A stretch of 64,000 nt of DNA from Pedobacter sp. MC2016-24 (GCF_015223055.1 NZ_JADFBX010000004.1:310001-374000); one strand, 5' to 3'. Shown: positions 37,667-46,846, counted from the first letter of the stretch. Made by a program: numbers and translations. The notes: generated from the letters alone by a model not told the origin.

Positions 37667-37697
37667 AAGGCAGGACCCAAAAAGTCCTGCCTTTTTT
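37667..37697 (+). terminator. Rho-independent terminator of trxB
   Basis: The 10-bp stem AAGGCAGGAC / GTCCTGCCTT with a 7-base loop leads into a T-run, 21 bases after the trxB stop. Confidence 0.9.
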
Positions 37698-37709
37698 ATG
37701 ACTTAAGTG

Positions 37710-37717
37710 TATATTTG
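37710..37717 (+). promoter_or_regulatory. -7 element of the lipoprotein gene
   Basis: TATATTTG, exact TAnnTTTG match, 26 bases before ATG 37744, just after the trxB terminator. Confidence 0.5.
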
Positions 37718-37743
37718 TATAGCTGATATTTAAAAATTAAATC

Positions 37744-38394
37744 ATGAATTTGAAATCTTTAAACCTGTCTAAATATATTTTAAGTACTTCACTGTGTGTA
37801 AGTGGGATGCTGCTGTTGTTTTCTTGTGGAAATCAAAAGACACAACAAATCAGTGCTGTTGAAACGGTAAATTCAGATGCCGTTGTTGAAGCAAAAAAGC
37901 CAAAAGAACAATTCCCGTTTTATAAAGATATTGTGATTAAACCCGGATTACATTTTGAGGTTCTGAGTTGGGGTAAAGGAGTTGATAGTGTAGGGGGCTA
38001 CCTGATTTTGATGTCTGATTCTGTGAAAAATAAATTCAACTCCTATGCCTTTGAGCGTAAGGGCGTGATTACAGATGTATGGAATATGGATATGGATAAC
38101 GATGGTAATGCAGAGATCTATATTGAGTTGCTGAGTAAGCAAAATGTAAGGGATCTGAATGTGCTGGAATATTCGGGTGGCGATTTCAGAAAGATCAACT
38201 TTCCGCCGCTGAGCAGTAATGCCAAAAAGACTTACGGCGGAAATGATAAATTTTTTGTTAAAAATGGTTCCCTGTTCCGTTCCTATCCCATTGTAAATTC
38301 AACAGATACGGCTGCGAAAAACGGCACGGAAAAAATACTGATGTATCAACTCAATGGCAACAGCTTTTCTGTTGCCGATGTAAAGCAGGAGTAA
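37744..38394 (+). CDS. Lipoprotein of unknown function with a D-x-D-x-DG loop
   Basis: The 216-residue protein has a signal peptide with lipobox LLFSC, so the mature protein is anchored through a Cys near residue 28. MDMDNDGNAEIYIEL has the acidic pattern of FG-GAP/VCBS calcium loops, like the secreted protein at 5278-6018. The rest looks like beta strands. I recognise no named family. It has its own promoter and ends one base before the stop of the convergent response regulator. A link to the sensor kinase is possible only by position. Confidence 0.75.
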   Translation: MNLKSLNLSKYILSTSLCVSGMLLLFSCGNQKTQQISAVETVNSDAVVEAKKPKEQFPFYKDIVIKPGLHFEVLSWGKGVDSVGGYLILMSDSVKNKFNSYAFERKGVITDVWNMDMDNDGNAEIYIELLSKQNVRDLNVLEYSGGDFRKINFPPLSSNAKKTYGGNDKFFVKNGSLFRSYPIVNSTDTAAKNGTEKILMYQLNGNSFSVADVKQE

Positions 38395-38395
38395 T

Positions 38396-39028
38396 TCAAA
38401 TCAGCTTATTGCTTTTTGCTACGGTAATGGCATCGGCCTTAGAATTTACATTCAGTTTCATGTAAATGTTCTTGATGTGTGTTTTGACCGTTTCTACCTC
38501 AATAAATAGCTCGTTGGCAATTTGAGAACGATCTTTTCCTTTATTGATCAGACCAAGAATCTGGGTTTCCCGCTTTGTAAGTGGAGAATCCGGATTTTTT
38601 TGTAAAGACATGATCACGGTTTTAGCTACATCGGGACTCATCGGCCCGCCGCCCTGTAATACCTCTTTAATCGCTTCAATGACTTTAGCTGAGGCAGAGT
38701 TCTTGGTGAAATAACCAGAAGCACCATTGGCCAGTGCATCTAAAATGATCTGTTCGGTTTCATAAACAGTCAGCATGATGATGAAGGTTTGCGGAAGCAA
38801 TTTCTTAAGCAGGGGTAAGGCCTCAATACCGCTGGTTCCGGGTAACTGTATGTCCAGGATAATCACATCCGGATTGTCCTTCGCGATTTTGGATTTTGCG
38901 GCATCAAAGGAGGGATAACTGTTTACAACCCGATATGGCGAAGTATGGTTAATCAGATATGTATAACCTTCCCTGATGGTCTCATCATCTTCAATAATTA
39001 CAATTTTAGCGATTTCCTGATCTTGCAT
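38396..39028 (-). CDS. NarL/LuxR-type response regulator
   Basis: The 210-residue protein has a receiver domain (about 7-125) with acidic pocket IIEDDE, phospho-acceptor Asp59 in VIILDIQLPG, the Thr in MLTVYE and the Lys in YFTKNSA. A LuxR-type helix-turn-helix follows (about 145-205: TKRETQILGLINKGK, FIEVETVKTHIKNIYMKL). It is the output partner of the sensor kinase gene: that gene lies upstream on the same strand and ends 2 bases before this start. The pair is a two-component system; the regulated genes cannot be read from the sequence. Confidence 0.95.
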   Translation of the reverse strand: MQDQEIAKIVIIEDDETIREGYTYLINHTSPYRVVNSYPSFDAAKSKIAKDNPDVIILDIQLPGTSGIEALPLLKKLLPQTFIIMLTVYETEQIILDALANGASGYFTKNSASAKVIEAIKEVLQGGGPMSPDVAKTVIMSLQKNPDSPLTKRETQILGLINKGKDRSQIANELFIEVETVKTHIKNIYMKLNVNSKADAITVAKSNKLI

Positions 39029-39030
39029 CT

Positions 39031-41934
39031 TTAAAAGTTTAAGGTTGAAAATTTAACGTAGAGCGCTATCGTTGTACCTGTCTGGTCTGAAATGACTTCC
39101 AGTCGTGCTTTAATTCTTTCTGCCCGCACAGTCATGTTGTTCATGCCATGTCCGTGCTTGGCGGCATCCACATCAAAGCCATTGCCGTTATCTTTCAGTT
39201 TAAGTTCCAGTATTTCATGATTTACAGTTGCGGTAAAGCTGACCTCTGTGGCCCTGGCATATTTTAAGGCGTTGTGTATCGCTTCCTTAAATACCATCAG
39301 GATATTGCGGCCCAGCTCCAGCGGCAATAAATCTTCTCTGTCAACCGCAATACCGGCACTGAAATGAACATCTGTATCATTGAACATTTCATGTCCAAAC
39401 TCCTGAATGTGGTTCAACAATTCATTTAAGGTGTCGTTTTTTGGATCTAAGGACCATAAGATGTCTTTTGTCCCCAGATACAGCTCATTGACGTTCGTTT
39501 TTATTTTCTGTATAATTCCTTTTTTCTCGGTTTCATTTTGTCCCAGCATACTACTAAGTACTTCTGATAAGACAGAAATCCGGGTCAGTTTGTTACCCAG
39601 ATCGTCATGAAAATCTTCAGCAGTTTGCTTTCTGATCTTAAATTGCTCTTCCAGCTTAATTTTTAACCTCAATTTACGCTGACGTTCGTTCAGATATAGG
39701 ATGGTGTAAATGGTTATTGCAATCAAAATCAGGATCAGACAAACGATGAAAATCCTGAAAATTGCCGTTTGGTAATAAGGTGGATAAATTTCAAATTCAA
39801 AAGCAGCTGTATTTGCCGAAGTAATACCTACTGTCGTGATGGCTTGTACTTCAAAAGTGTATTTTCCTGCTGGCAGGGAATTGTAGTTTACGGAGGCGAT
39901 AGCGGTTGGCTGACTGAATTTGCTGTCCAAACCAATCAAACGGTACTGATACCGCACTGCTTCCGGATTGGTGAGGTAGATGCCCGTAAAAGAGATGTTC
40001 AAATGGTTGTAACTGAAAGGCAGTGTAATGGTTTGGTTCATTTGCTGTTCCTTGTAAATGGTCTGCACCTCATGCTGATCACCTTTTTGCCTGGTTTGCG
40101 ACATCACGCTAACGGCATTGAGGTATACGTAAGGTTTTCTGGGTACGGCCAGTGCGGGGTTGCTGTAAAAAACAATCGCACCTTTTGTGGTTCCAAACCA
40201 GACATTGTCGTCACTTTCCAGAATGGCATTTTGGTTACACTCGACCAGCAATGTACTGCCATTTGTGTTTTTGATCACATTAAAATATTTGGCACTCAAA
40301 CGGTTCACGCCGCGTCCGGTACCAATCCAGATGACTCCTTTCTTATCCAGCATAATGCTGTAAATATGGTCTGAGGCTAAACCGTCCTTCGTGGTTACTT
40401 GTCTGAGGTCGCCGTTAGACATGTTCCAGATCATCAAGCCATTGTCGGCAGTACCAAAGAAAATGAAGTTCCTGATTTTGCGCATGGATAGCACACTTAA
40501 GCCGGTTAAGGCTTTGATTTTTAATGGACTGGTTTTCCTGTTCTGGATCAATACCGGTCCGTTCTGAGTACCTGCAATGATCGAGTCGCGGCCAATTTCC
40601 AATAAACTGATGGCAGGTGTTTCCGTAACCAGGTCTAACTTTTTCTGTGCAAAGTTCAGGGTGTAACAGCCATAGTTGGTGGATAGCCATATTCTTTTCT
40701 GACTGTCTTCGAGCATGGTATTACAAGCCAGCGGATGTTCATTCTTGTCAATTCTTTTGAATTGCGCATTCTGGTACATCCAGATCCCGCCACCTACTGT
40801 ACCCATCCAGACCCTTTTCTTGCTGTCGTTGAATAAGAAGTTCACTTTTTTAGCATCCTCGTCTGCTGATGGAATGGTCACTTTAGTGATGGTGTTTTTT
40901 TGATGTACAAACAGACCGTCGTAAGTGCCCAGCCAGATTTCACCTGGTTTTGGCCCCATGGCCATACTCATCACCATGTTGTTTTTCAGGCCTTGCGATT
41001 CATCAAAAGTGACATAACCATTGTTGCTGAATTTGTACAGTCCGGCCCCCTCTGTACCCAGCCAGATGTTATTTTCCGCATCTTTAAAAATGTCGCGTAC
41101 CTCATTGTCCGTAAAGCCATTTTTGGCATTAAAGTGAATGGTTTGATGCGGACTGATATACCATGCACCTTTATTGGTACCCAACCAGATGTATCCCTTT
41201 TCGTCCTGTATGATGGTATTGCAACGGTTTTTAACCTCGGGATAAGCCTTGCTGACTTTGCCATTTTGTGCAATGAAAACACCAGTGGTTGTCAACAGCC
41301 AGATTTTACCGGAACTGGTATTGTCGATAAGCAGATCGGTCACAATCAGGTCCTTGATTTTGATGTCCAGCAGTGCTTTATGCCATTGGTCATTGTCAAG
41401 ATAGTACAAACCCTGATCATAAATGGCCACCCAGATCCGGCCCAGTGCATCCCTTTTCAGGGCTGTAACAATTTCATTTGGGTTTTTGGTGATATTGAGC
41501 TGAGTTGTCTTTTTGCCATCGGTTCTGAATAAACCTTTAGATATCCAATAGGTGTGCCCGTGGTCGTCTGTAGTCAGTTTGCTGACCCAATTTTTGGGTT
41601 CTTTATAGCTGTAAAATTTTTTTCCACTGTATTTACCCAGACCTTTGTCAGAACCAATAAACAATTCATTGTTTTCATTGGTCACCAAAGAAAGGATGAA
41701 ATTGCTCTTCAGGCCATTGGTTTTGCTGTAGTTGCTGAACTGGTAGCCATTGAAACAGCTTAAACCCCCAAGCGTAGCCACCCATAATCTGCGTTGCTGG
41801 TCCTGCGTAATGGCAGTAACCTGAGATTGTGGTAATCCATCTTCTATATCAAACTGCTGAAAATTGTAGCGCTGGCCAAATCCTTTTCCCAAGATGAAAA
41901 GAAAAAAAATGATGAAGACTGTCGTTTTATACAT
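39031..41934 (-). CDS. Reg_prop/Y_Y_Y-type sensor histidine kinase
   Basis: The 967-residue protein starts at ATG 41934, which gives a clean signal peptide (MYKTTVFIIFFLFILGKGFG). About 600 residues of repeated WLGT/IWIGT blades (Reg_prop) make two periplasmic propellers. A Y_Y_Y beta domain (about 640-715) ending FEVQAITTVG, a membrane helix and a NarX-like HisKA_3 core (ADFHDDLGNKLTRISVL) follow. The HATPase N box (FKEAIHNALKYA) and DNGNGFD complete it. It senses a periplasmic carbohydrate or other ligand and phosphorylates the adjacent regulator. Unlike the hybrid HTCS proteins of polysaccharide loci, its receiver and DNA-binding parts are a separate protein. A minus-strand TATATTTG (41944-41937) ends 2 bases before the start. 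Confidence 0.95.
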   Translation of the reverse strand: MYKTTVFIIFFLFILGKGFGQRYNFQQFDIEDGLPQSQVTAITQDQQRRLWVATLGGLSCFNGYQFSNYSKTNGLKSNFILSLVTNENNELFIGSDKGLGKYSGKKFYSYKEPKNWVSKLTTDDHGHTYWISKGLFRTDGKKTTQLNITKNPNEIVTALKRDALGRIWVAIYDQGLYYLDNDQWHKALLDIKIKDLIVTDLLIDNTSSGKIWLLTTTGVFIAQNGKVSKAYPEVKNRCNTIIQDEKGYIWLGTNKGAWYISPHQTIHFNAKNGFTDNEVRDIFKDAENNIWLGTEGAGLYKFSNNGYVTFDESQGLKNNMVMSMAMGPKPGEIWLGTYDGLFVHQKNTITKVTIPSADEDAKKVNFLFNDSKKRVWMGTVGGGIWMYQNAQFKRIDKNEHPLACNTMLEDSQKRIWLSTNYGCYTLNFAQKKLDLVTETPAISLLEIGRDSIIAGTQNGPVLIQNRKTSPLKIKALTGLSVLSMRKIRNFIFFGTADNGLMIWNMSNGDLRQVTTKDGLASDHIYSIMLDKKGVIWIGTGRGVNRLSAKYFNVIKNTNGSTLLVECNQNAILESDDNVWFGTTKGAIVFYSNPALAVPRKPYVYLNAVSVMSQTRQKGDQHEVQTIYKEQQMNQTITLPFSYNHLNISFTGIYLTNPEAVRYQYRLIGLDSKFSQPTAIASVNYNSLPAGKYTFEVQAITTVGITSANTAAFEFEIYPPYYQTAIFRIFIVCLILILIAITIYTILYLNERQRKLRLKIKLEEQFKIRKQTAEDFHDDLGNKLTRISVLSEVLSSMLGQNETEKKGIIQKIKTNVNELYLGTKDILWSLDPKNDTLNELLNHIQEFGHEMFNDTDVHFSAGIAVDREDLLPLELGRNILMVFKEAIHNALKYARATEVSFTATVNHEILELKLKDNGNGFDVDAAKHGHGMNNMTVRAERIKARLEVISDQTGTTIALYVKFSTLNF

Positions 41935-42134
41935 TGCAAATATAGGCACCAATATACGATAAAAAATTAAGGCCTTTATTTTTGATGCGCCTGTAACATT
42001 CCAGATGGTTTGGGTGTCTTAATAGAGAACCTGGAGGTTGAGCTTCCAAATGGAGGTAAATCAGGTTCATAGGGAAAAACATAACATGAAAGAAACAAAT
42101 CAACTAATATGAAATATACCCCCTGAAGGGTTAG

Positions 42135-42163
42135 TTGGTGATTGGTCTATTCTGTTAAATTTG
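42135..42163 (+). promoter_or_regulatory. Promoter of the VOC-araC unit
   Basis: TTG at 42135-42137, an 18-base spacer and TAAATTTG at 42156-42163 match the Bacteroidota pattern. ATG 42194 follows 30 bases downstream. Confidence 0.6.
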
Positions 42164-42193
42164 TGTTAACTTCAATAGTTATAGGGCATTTTT

Positions 42194-42559
42194 ATGATTG
42201 ACTTTGAACATGAATACATTGTTATTTTTGTTAAGTGTGTGGATACGTCGCTTCGGTTTTTCGTAGACATGCTTGGCTTTAGCATGTATGAGCATATAGA
42301 AATAGCCGGAAGGGGTTGTCCAATTCTGCAAATGCAGAGCGGGCATTACATCATGCTGATTGAAAAAGAAACACTGGAGTGTGAGACGGTTACGTTGCTG
42401 ACCGACGATTGTCTGCGTGATTATCATGCTTTCAAAAAACAAGGAATTGAACAATTGGGGAAACCTGAATATACAGATGCTGGGCTTACCATTAGTTTTT
42501 ATGATCCTTCGGGAAATAAAATCATGCTGTTGGAGGCCCGAGATTATACCGATGCTTAA
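42194..42559 (+). CDS. VOC-superfamily (glyoxalase/bleomycin-resistance-like) protein
   Basis: The 121-residue protein shows the paired beta-alpha-beta-beta-beta modules of the VOC fold. The first strand and helix are EYIVIFVKCVDTSLRFFVDM, followed by LGFSMYEHIE, and the C-terminal module has SFYDPSGNKIMLLEA with a typical metal-ligand Glu. Such proteins isomerise, cleave or sequester small molecules, and activity here cannot be told. It starts a short unit with an AraC-type gene 12 bases downstream, which suggests that the regulator controls or responds to the same compound. Confidence 0.85.
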   Translation: MIDFEHEYIVIFVKCVDTSLRFFVDMLGFSMYEHIEIAGRGCPILQMQSGHYIMLIEKETLECETVTLLTDDCLRDYHAFKKQGIEQLGKPEYTDAGLTISFYDPSGNKIMLLEARDYTDA

Positions 42560-42571
42560 AGAAAAAAAGAG

Positions 42572-43429
42572 ATGAAGTACAACCGGATTTTAGTAAACAA
42601 TAACGAGATCATCAGTGAATTGACCCATAGTGCCTATTTTACGGAAGTAACCGGACGATATGCCGTAAATGCGGTATTTAGTGGTGAGGTAGATTATACG
42701 ATTGAAAAACGTAAACTTACTTTAGTTCCCGGGAGTTTCATCTTTTTGAATGACGATACCTGTTATACCCATAAGATAGCCTCTGCTGAAGGGGTGAGCC
42801 GGCTTTCGATAGCTTTTGATCCGGGGTATATTTCCGATTTTGAAGCTTCTGTTCTGGAAAGCGATGCGGTATTGCTGGATCAGCCAACAGGAGGAAAGAA
42901 AGGTCGCCCGCGCTTGCTCGAATCGATTTACCCTTTGAATGGGGACATCAAATACAGCCTGATGCATTTGAGCAGGCATGTAGACAATGGGGTAGCGGAC
43001 CAATTGCTTCTGAGTGAATATTTAAATCATTGTTTGCTCAATTATTATCATTTGTACCAATCTGAGATCACCAGCAGAGAGGCTTCATTGAATTTCCTCA
43101 ATGGCAGCACAAAAACTGAAATCCTGAAACGCCTGTGTGTGGCAAAGGATTATATGATCAGCAATTACAATAAGAACATCAGACTGGAAGATATTGCTGA
43201 GGTGGCCTGTTTATCTGTTAATCATTTGTTGCGGACATTTAAGCAAGCTTACCAGCAAACGCCGCATCAGTATTTAACGAAGGTCAGATTGAGGCAGGCC
43301 AAATACCTGTTGAGAAATACAGATTACCCGATCAATGAGATTGTAGATATCGTTGGTTTTGAATGTCCGAGTTCTTTTATCCGTTTATTTCGGAACTCTT
43401 TCAATGTTACGCCAGGAAAGTTTAGGTAA
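42572..43429 (+). CDS. AraC-family transcriptional regulator
   Basis: The 285-residue protein has an N-terminal cupin-like sensor (about 20-110; FSGEVDYTIEKRKLTLVPGS). The C-terminal double helix-turn-helix of AraC type is at about 185-285: IRLEDIAEVACLSVNHLLRT, QAYQQTPHQYLTKVRLRQAK and IVDIVGFECPSSFIRLF. It is a cytoplasmic DNA-binding activator or repressor that senses a small ligand. It is encoded 12 bases after the VOC gene, so one transcript is likely. A terminator-like hairpin lies about 107 bases after its stop. Confidence 0.92.
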   Translation: MKYNRILVNNNEIISELTHSAYFTEVTGRYAVNAVFSGEVDYTIEKRKLTLVPGSFIFLNDDTCYTHKIASAEGVSRLSIAFDPGYISDFEASVLESDAVLLDQPTGGKKGRPRLLESIYPLNGDIKYSLMHLSRHVDNGVADQLLLSEYLNHCLLNYYHLYQSEITSREASLNFLNGSTKTEILKRLCVAKDYMISNYNKNIRLEDIAEVACLSVNHLLRTFKQAYQQTPHQYLTKVRLRQAKYLLRNTDYPINEIVDIVGFECPSSFIRLFRNSFNVTPGKFR

Positions 43430-43535
43430 TTGTGGTGATTTTCGCCTATCGGAAGCACAGCAATTCCAGTAAATTTGCCATCAGGAAACCCACTATATAA
43501 GTTTGGATGAATTTAATTTGGGTTAGTTAATAATA

Positions 43536-43571
43536 AGAGCCCGTATCATAAACATGATCGGGCTCTTTTTT
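43536..43571. terminator. Terminator hairpin between araC-type gene and membrane protein
   Basis: GAGCCCG / CGGGCTC with an inner ATCA/TGAT stem and a one-base bulge is followed by six T on the plus strand. It serves the plus-strand unit. Confidence 0.8.
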
Positions 43572-43593
43572 GTTTGAAGAAAATATCTTTTTT

Positions 43594-44193
43594 TTAATGT
43601 TGTTCTTTTAGCTGGCTTCCCAATCTTTCGAATTTTTCAATCAGTGTGGCCAGGCGTTCTTTTTCTCTTTTCAATACCGCTTTTCTAACCAGGGTAGAAC
43701 AGAAAATCAGCCAGCCAAAAGTAAAGCCAAGAATCAGGCATTGTGCCCATAAATCAAAATAGGCCAGGATTTCATAGAAGTACAATAAAATTCCGAGGCT
43801 CCAGGCAATGGCATAAATCCAGTACAAGCGGTTGTAAAGGTGGAAACGGTTCAATTGGTAACTCTTGAGGCGGCCCAGAAACTCGTTCGGATCCACCGTA
43901 AAATCTTTCTTTGAAAGTAAACGATAATCGCGGTACATGATAAAGGTGTATATGGCCACCGAGGTAATGATGATGGTTAATCCCGCATGGGTAGTCCATG
44001 AATTGAAATCAAAGAACAACCATAAAACCAGGATGGCCACAAAAGATAAGGCCATTCCGGCAACATTTAACAGCGATTTATTGCGGATCGCATTCATCTC
44101 TTTCTTTGCCTGTTGCAACATCTCTTCTGAAGAGATCTTTACCTCAACAGAGTGCGATTGCCAAAGGGACAATATATGATCAAATTCTTGCAT
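43594..44193 (-). CDS. Membrane protein encoded with an ECF sigma factor
   Basis: The 199-residue protein has a cytoplasmic N-terminus, two pairs of membrane helices (about residues 43-62, 68-88, 120-140 and 147-168) and a Lys/Glu-rich C-terminal helix (KREKERLATLIEKFERL). Its first 14 bases overlap the 3' end of the sigma-factor gene, which points to coupled expression. That place is normally held by an anti-sigma factor. It lacks a recognisable FecR or ZAS/RskA zinc motif, so if it controls the sigma factor it does so by another fold. Function is inferred from position only. Confidence 0.75.
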   Translation of the reverse strand: MQEFDHILSLWQSHSVEVKISSEEMLQQAKKEMNAIRNKSLLNVAGMALSFVAILVLWLFFDFNSWTTHAGLTIIITSVAIYTFIMYRDYRLLSKKDFTVDPNEFLGRLKSYQLNRFHLYNRLYWIYAIAWSLGILLYFYEILAYFDLWAQCLILGFTFGWLIFCSTLVRKAVLKREKERLATLIEKFERLGSQLKEQH

Positions 44194-44677
44194 GCTGGTT
44201 GTATAATTCAGTAAGTTTTAATTTAATTCGGTGAATGCGCACCCTCAGGTTTCCTTCGCTAATTCCCGAGATCTCTGCAATTTCAGGATATGGCAGCTCG
44301 TCGAGTACCATGGTGATAATTAACCGGTCATTTTCTTCCAGTTGGGCAATGGATTTATACAACAGGGCTACCTGTTCATTCTTCTCCGAAAACTCTTCTG
44401 GCTGGTTCTGGATGATGTTGTCCGTCAGCTCATCTTTGGCCTGGCGTTTTTCGGTTCTTAAATAGGTGAGGCAGGTATTTACTGCGATGCGGTAAATCCA
44501 GGTCGAGATTAAAGATTTGTTCCTGAATTTGTCTAAATTTTGCCAGACCTTTAAAAAGGTTTCCTGCAGTAAGTCATTTGCCGAAGCCTCATCGCCCGTA
44601 TATCCATAACATAAATGGAATATTTTCTTGGAATTGGTGTCGAAGATTTGCTTAAATAACTGGTCTTTTTGTTCCAC
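44180..44677 (-). CDS. ECF-type RNA polymerase sigma factor
   Basis: The 165-residue protein has sigma-2 (about 20-85; DLLQETFLKVWQNLDKF and ISTWIYRIAVNTCL) and sigma-4 (about 110-160; LDELPYPEIAEISGISEGN, then RVRIHRIKLKL). It is a group IV sigma factor that redirects RNA polymerase to a small regulon. The start overlaps no other gene. A possible self-recognised promoter lies 26 bases upstream. The gene overlaps the downstream membrane-protein gene by 14 bases. Confidence 0.93.
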   Translation of the reverse strand: MEQKDQLFKQIFDTNSKKIFHLCYGYTGDEASANDLLQETFLKVWQNLDKFRNKSLISTWIYRIAVNTCLTYLRTEKRQAKDELTDNIIQNQPEEFSEKNEQVALLYKSIAQLEENDRLIITMVLDELPYPEIAEISGISEGNLRVRIHRIKLKLTELYNQHARI

Positions 44678-44703
44678 TTATACAGAGTTGATAGATTTGT
44701 TAG

Positions 44704-44728
44704 AGACCCCAGCGCTGCTTTTGTTACA
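44704..44728 (-). promoter_or_regulatory. Candidate ECF-type promoter of the sigma gene
   Basis: On the minus strand TGTAACA (44728-44722) is followed after 15 bases from the GTAAC core by GTCT (44707-44704). This is the AAC plus CGTC/GTCT layout of ECF promoters. It would allow autoregulation. The spacer is slightly short. Confidence 0.4.
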
Positions 44729-44822
44729 GCTAAAAGCTAATTTACATGCTTTATCAACAATTTTATAGAATAATTTAATTATTGTAGTTTTACAAACTCG
44801 AAAAACCATTAAAACAAGATAG

Positions 44823-46208
44823 ATGTCGAAAAAAAACAGGTTAACCTTTTTTATCTTTCTGGCCCTGGTGCTGGGTATCGGATTAGGATACTATTTAAAT
44901 GTCCAGACTTTTAATACCTATAACGACGATATTGTATTGGCTGATACCAGGATCAAGGCCCTGGATGCGAAGTTGCTTACTGTTAAAGATACCACTGCGG
45001 CCAATTATGCAGTCTTAAAATCCGAGAAGAAAGCAGCCGAGAAAGCGCGGCATGAAACCGAGGTGATCCGGGAAAAGAAACTTGAGCCCTTAACTTTGTT
45101 GAGCGACATCTTTTTAAGGTTGATTAAAATGATTGTGGCACCTCTTGTTTTCAGCACCCTGGTTGTTGGTGTAGCTAAAGTAGGTGATGTAAAAGCTGTC
45201 GGACGGATTGGTGGTAAGACCATGCTCTGGTTTTTAAGTGCCTCACTTTTATCGCTGGTACTTGGATTGGTGATGGTTAACATTTTTAAACCTGGACTGG
45301 CCATGAACCTGCCACTTCCGCCAAGTAATGTCGATACCGGAATCCATAAGGTTGCGCTGTCATTAAAGGATTTCATTTCGCACATTGTGCCGAAAAGTAT
45401 GGCTGAGGCTATGGCTACGAATGAGATTCTGCAGATTGTGGTATTCTCCTTGTTTTTTGGAGTAGCCACGGCAGCCATTGGCGAAAAAGGACAGATCATC
45501 ATTAAGTTTTTTGATGCCGTAGCACATGTGATCCTGAAAGTAACGGGTTACGTGATGAACTTTGCACCATTTGCCGTATTTGGTGCCATGGCAGCAATTG
45601 TAGCCAAGCAAGGTTTAGGGGTATTGTCTACTTATGCTTTATTTATCGGAGAGTTTTATTCCACCATGTTGTTACTCTGGATCATTTTGATCATGATCGG
45701 CTTCTCGATTTTAAAATCGCGGGTATTTAACCTGATGAGCAGGATGAAGCAGCCGGTAATCCTGGCTTTCAGTACGGCAAGCAGTGAAGCTGCTTACCCG
45801 AAAACCATGGAGCAGCTGGAGCGTTTTGGCTGTAAAGATAAAATTGTAAGCTTTGTATTGCCGCTGGGCTACTCCTTTAACCTGGACGGTTCAATGCTAT
45901 ATATGACCTTCGCTTCGCTATTCATCGCCCAGTCGTACGGCATACACCTGTCCTTCGAACAACAAATCACGATGTTGCTGATCCTGATGCTGACCAGTAA
46001 AGGTATTGCGGGTGTACCAAGGGCATCACTGGTGGTTATTGCAGGAACAATTGCCACGTTTAACATTCCTGAAGCAGGGTTGGCCTTGCTGATCGGTATT
46101 GATCCTTTACTCGATATGGGGCGTTCTGCAACCAATGTTATTGGCAACAGTCTGGCTACTGCAGTGGTGAGTAAGTGGGAGGGAGAGCTTACGGAGCCCC
46201 TGGATTAA
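44823..46208 (+). CDS. Dicarboxylate/amino acid:cation symporter (DAACS family)
   Basis: The 461-residue protein has the GltP/GltPh-type core: a first helix (about 7-27), a helix block from LTLLSDIFLRLIKMIVAPLV and the re-entrant hairpin STASSEAAYPKTMEQL. SFNLDGSMLYMTFASLFIA and DPLLDMGRSATNVIGNS hold cation and substrate sites. It imports dicarboxylates or acidic amino acids with Na+ or H+. About 60 residues after the first helix (residues 30-90, Lys/Ala/Glu-rich, LAVLKSEKKAAEKARHETE-type helix) are an insertion not found in the standard fold. The next gene lies 41 bases downstream and may be co-transcribed. Confidence 0.93.
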   Translation: MSKKNRLTFFIFLALVLGIGLGYYLNVQTFNTYNDDIVLADTRIKALDAKLLTVKDTTAANYAVLKSEKKAAEKARHETEVIREKKLEPLTLLSDIFLRLIKMIVAPLVFSTLVVGVAKVGDVKAVGRIGGKTMLWFLSASLLSLVLGLVMVNIFKPGLAMNLPLPPSNVDTGIHKVALSLKDFISHIVPKSMAEAMATNEILQIVVFSLFFGVATAAIGEKGQIIIKFFDAVAHVILKVTGYVMNFAPFAVFGAMAAIVAKQGLGVLSTYALFIGEFYSTMLLLWIILIMIGFSILKSRVFNLMSRMKQPVILAFSTASSEAAYPKTMEQLERFGCKDKIVSFVLPLGYSFNLDGSMLYMTFASLFIAQSYGIHLSFEQQITMLLILMLTSKGIAGVPRASLVVIAGTIATFNIPEAGLALLIGIDPLLDMGRSATNVIGNSLATAVVSKWEGELTEPLD

Positions 46209-46249
46209 AAGCATTAAGGATTTAAATTTTCAATATATATAACAATAAA

Positions 46250-46765
46250 ATGAGTAGTAAGGCAAAGAAATTATTTTTAGTGCTGACGGTTGTGGTGCCT
46301 TTTCTGGCGTATTGCGTCATCTATTACCTGCCCATGTTTAAAAATGCACCTTATAAGATCGGTGAGTTTGAATCGTTAGAAATCAAATGGGGCGAGGGAA
46401 ATGACCTGGTGAACAGTTACAATTCTGCAACCGGGGATTATCAATACCTGGACGGCAAAGATTCGCTGGTTAAAGTGAATGTGAAATTGCGAAAAGATGA
46501 TATCCTGTTTTTACATTCCAAAGCTAACGAGCTTGGTTTCTGGAACTTTCCTGAGCTGATTGCCAATGGGGGTACAGACCTCAAGACTTCTAAAGTGCCG
46601 CGTTATGTGATGCGTTTCAATTACAAGAAGAAGTCTAAAGAAGTCATCTTTTTATCGGATTACAATGAGATCCCTAAACTTCGCGGACTGGCAGAGCAGA
46701 TGAAAACCCTGTTGATGCAGACGATTAATGCGGCAGAAGAACGTTATGGTAAGACACCTCAATAG
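46250..46765 (+). CDS. Membrane-anchored protein of unknown function
   Basis: The 171-residue protein has one N-terminal membrane helix (about 8-28) and a soluble remainder. The middle contains KWGEGNDLVNSYNSATGDYQ and a YLDGKDSLVKVNVKLRKDDI strand. I recognise no domain. The soluble part probably lies in the periplasm. It follows the symporter gene by 41 bases and may belong to its transcript. The rplU promoter follows after its stop. Confidence 0.65.
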   Translation: MSSKAKKLFLVLTVVVPFLAYCVIYYLPMFKNAPYKIGEFESLEIKWGEGNDLVNSYNSATGDYQYLDGKDSLVKVNVKLRKDDILFLHSKANELGFWNFPELIANGGTDLKTSKVPRYVMRFNYKKKSKEVIFLSDYNEIPKLRGLAEQMKTLLMQTINAAEERYGKTPQ

Positions 46766-46838
46766 GTCTTGTTGCCCTAAAAAAACAAAATATACCATAA
46801 TGATCTGAAATGAGTTGTGTATTTAGAAAATAAAGTTC

Positions 46839-46846
46839 TATATTTG
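46839..46846 (+). promoter_or_regulatory. -7 element of the rplU-rpmA operon
   Basis: TATATTTG, exact TAnnTTTG match, 46 bases before ATG 46893. TTG at 46815-46817 (21 bases upstream) is the best -33 candidate. Confidence 0.6.

Noticed and set aside
41935..42193. Possible gene remnants between the sensor kinase and the VOC gene
   Set aside because: No frame of useful length or recognisable motif; only a promoter for the VOC gene was supported.
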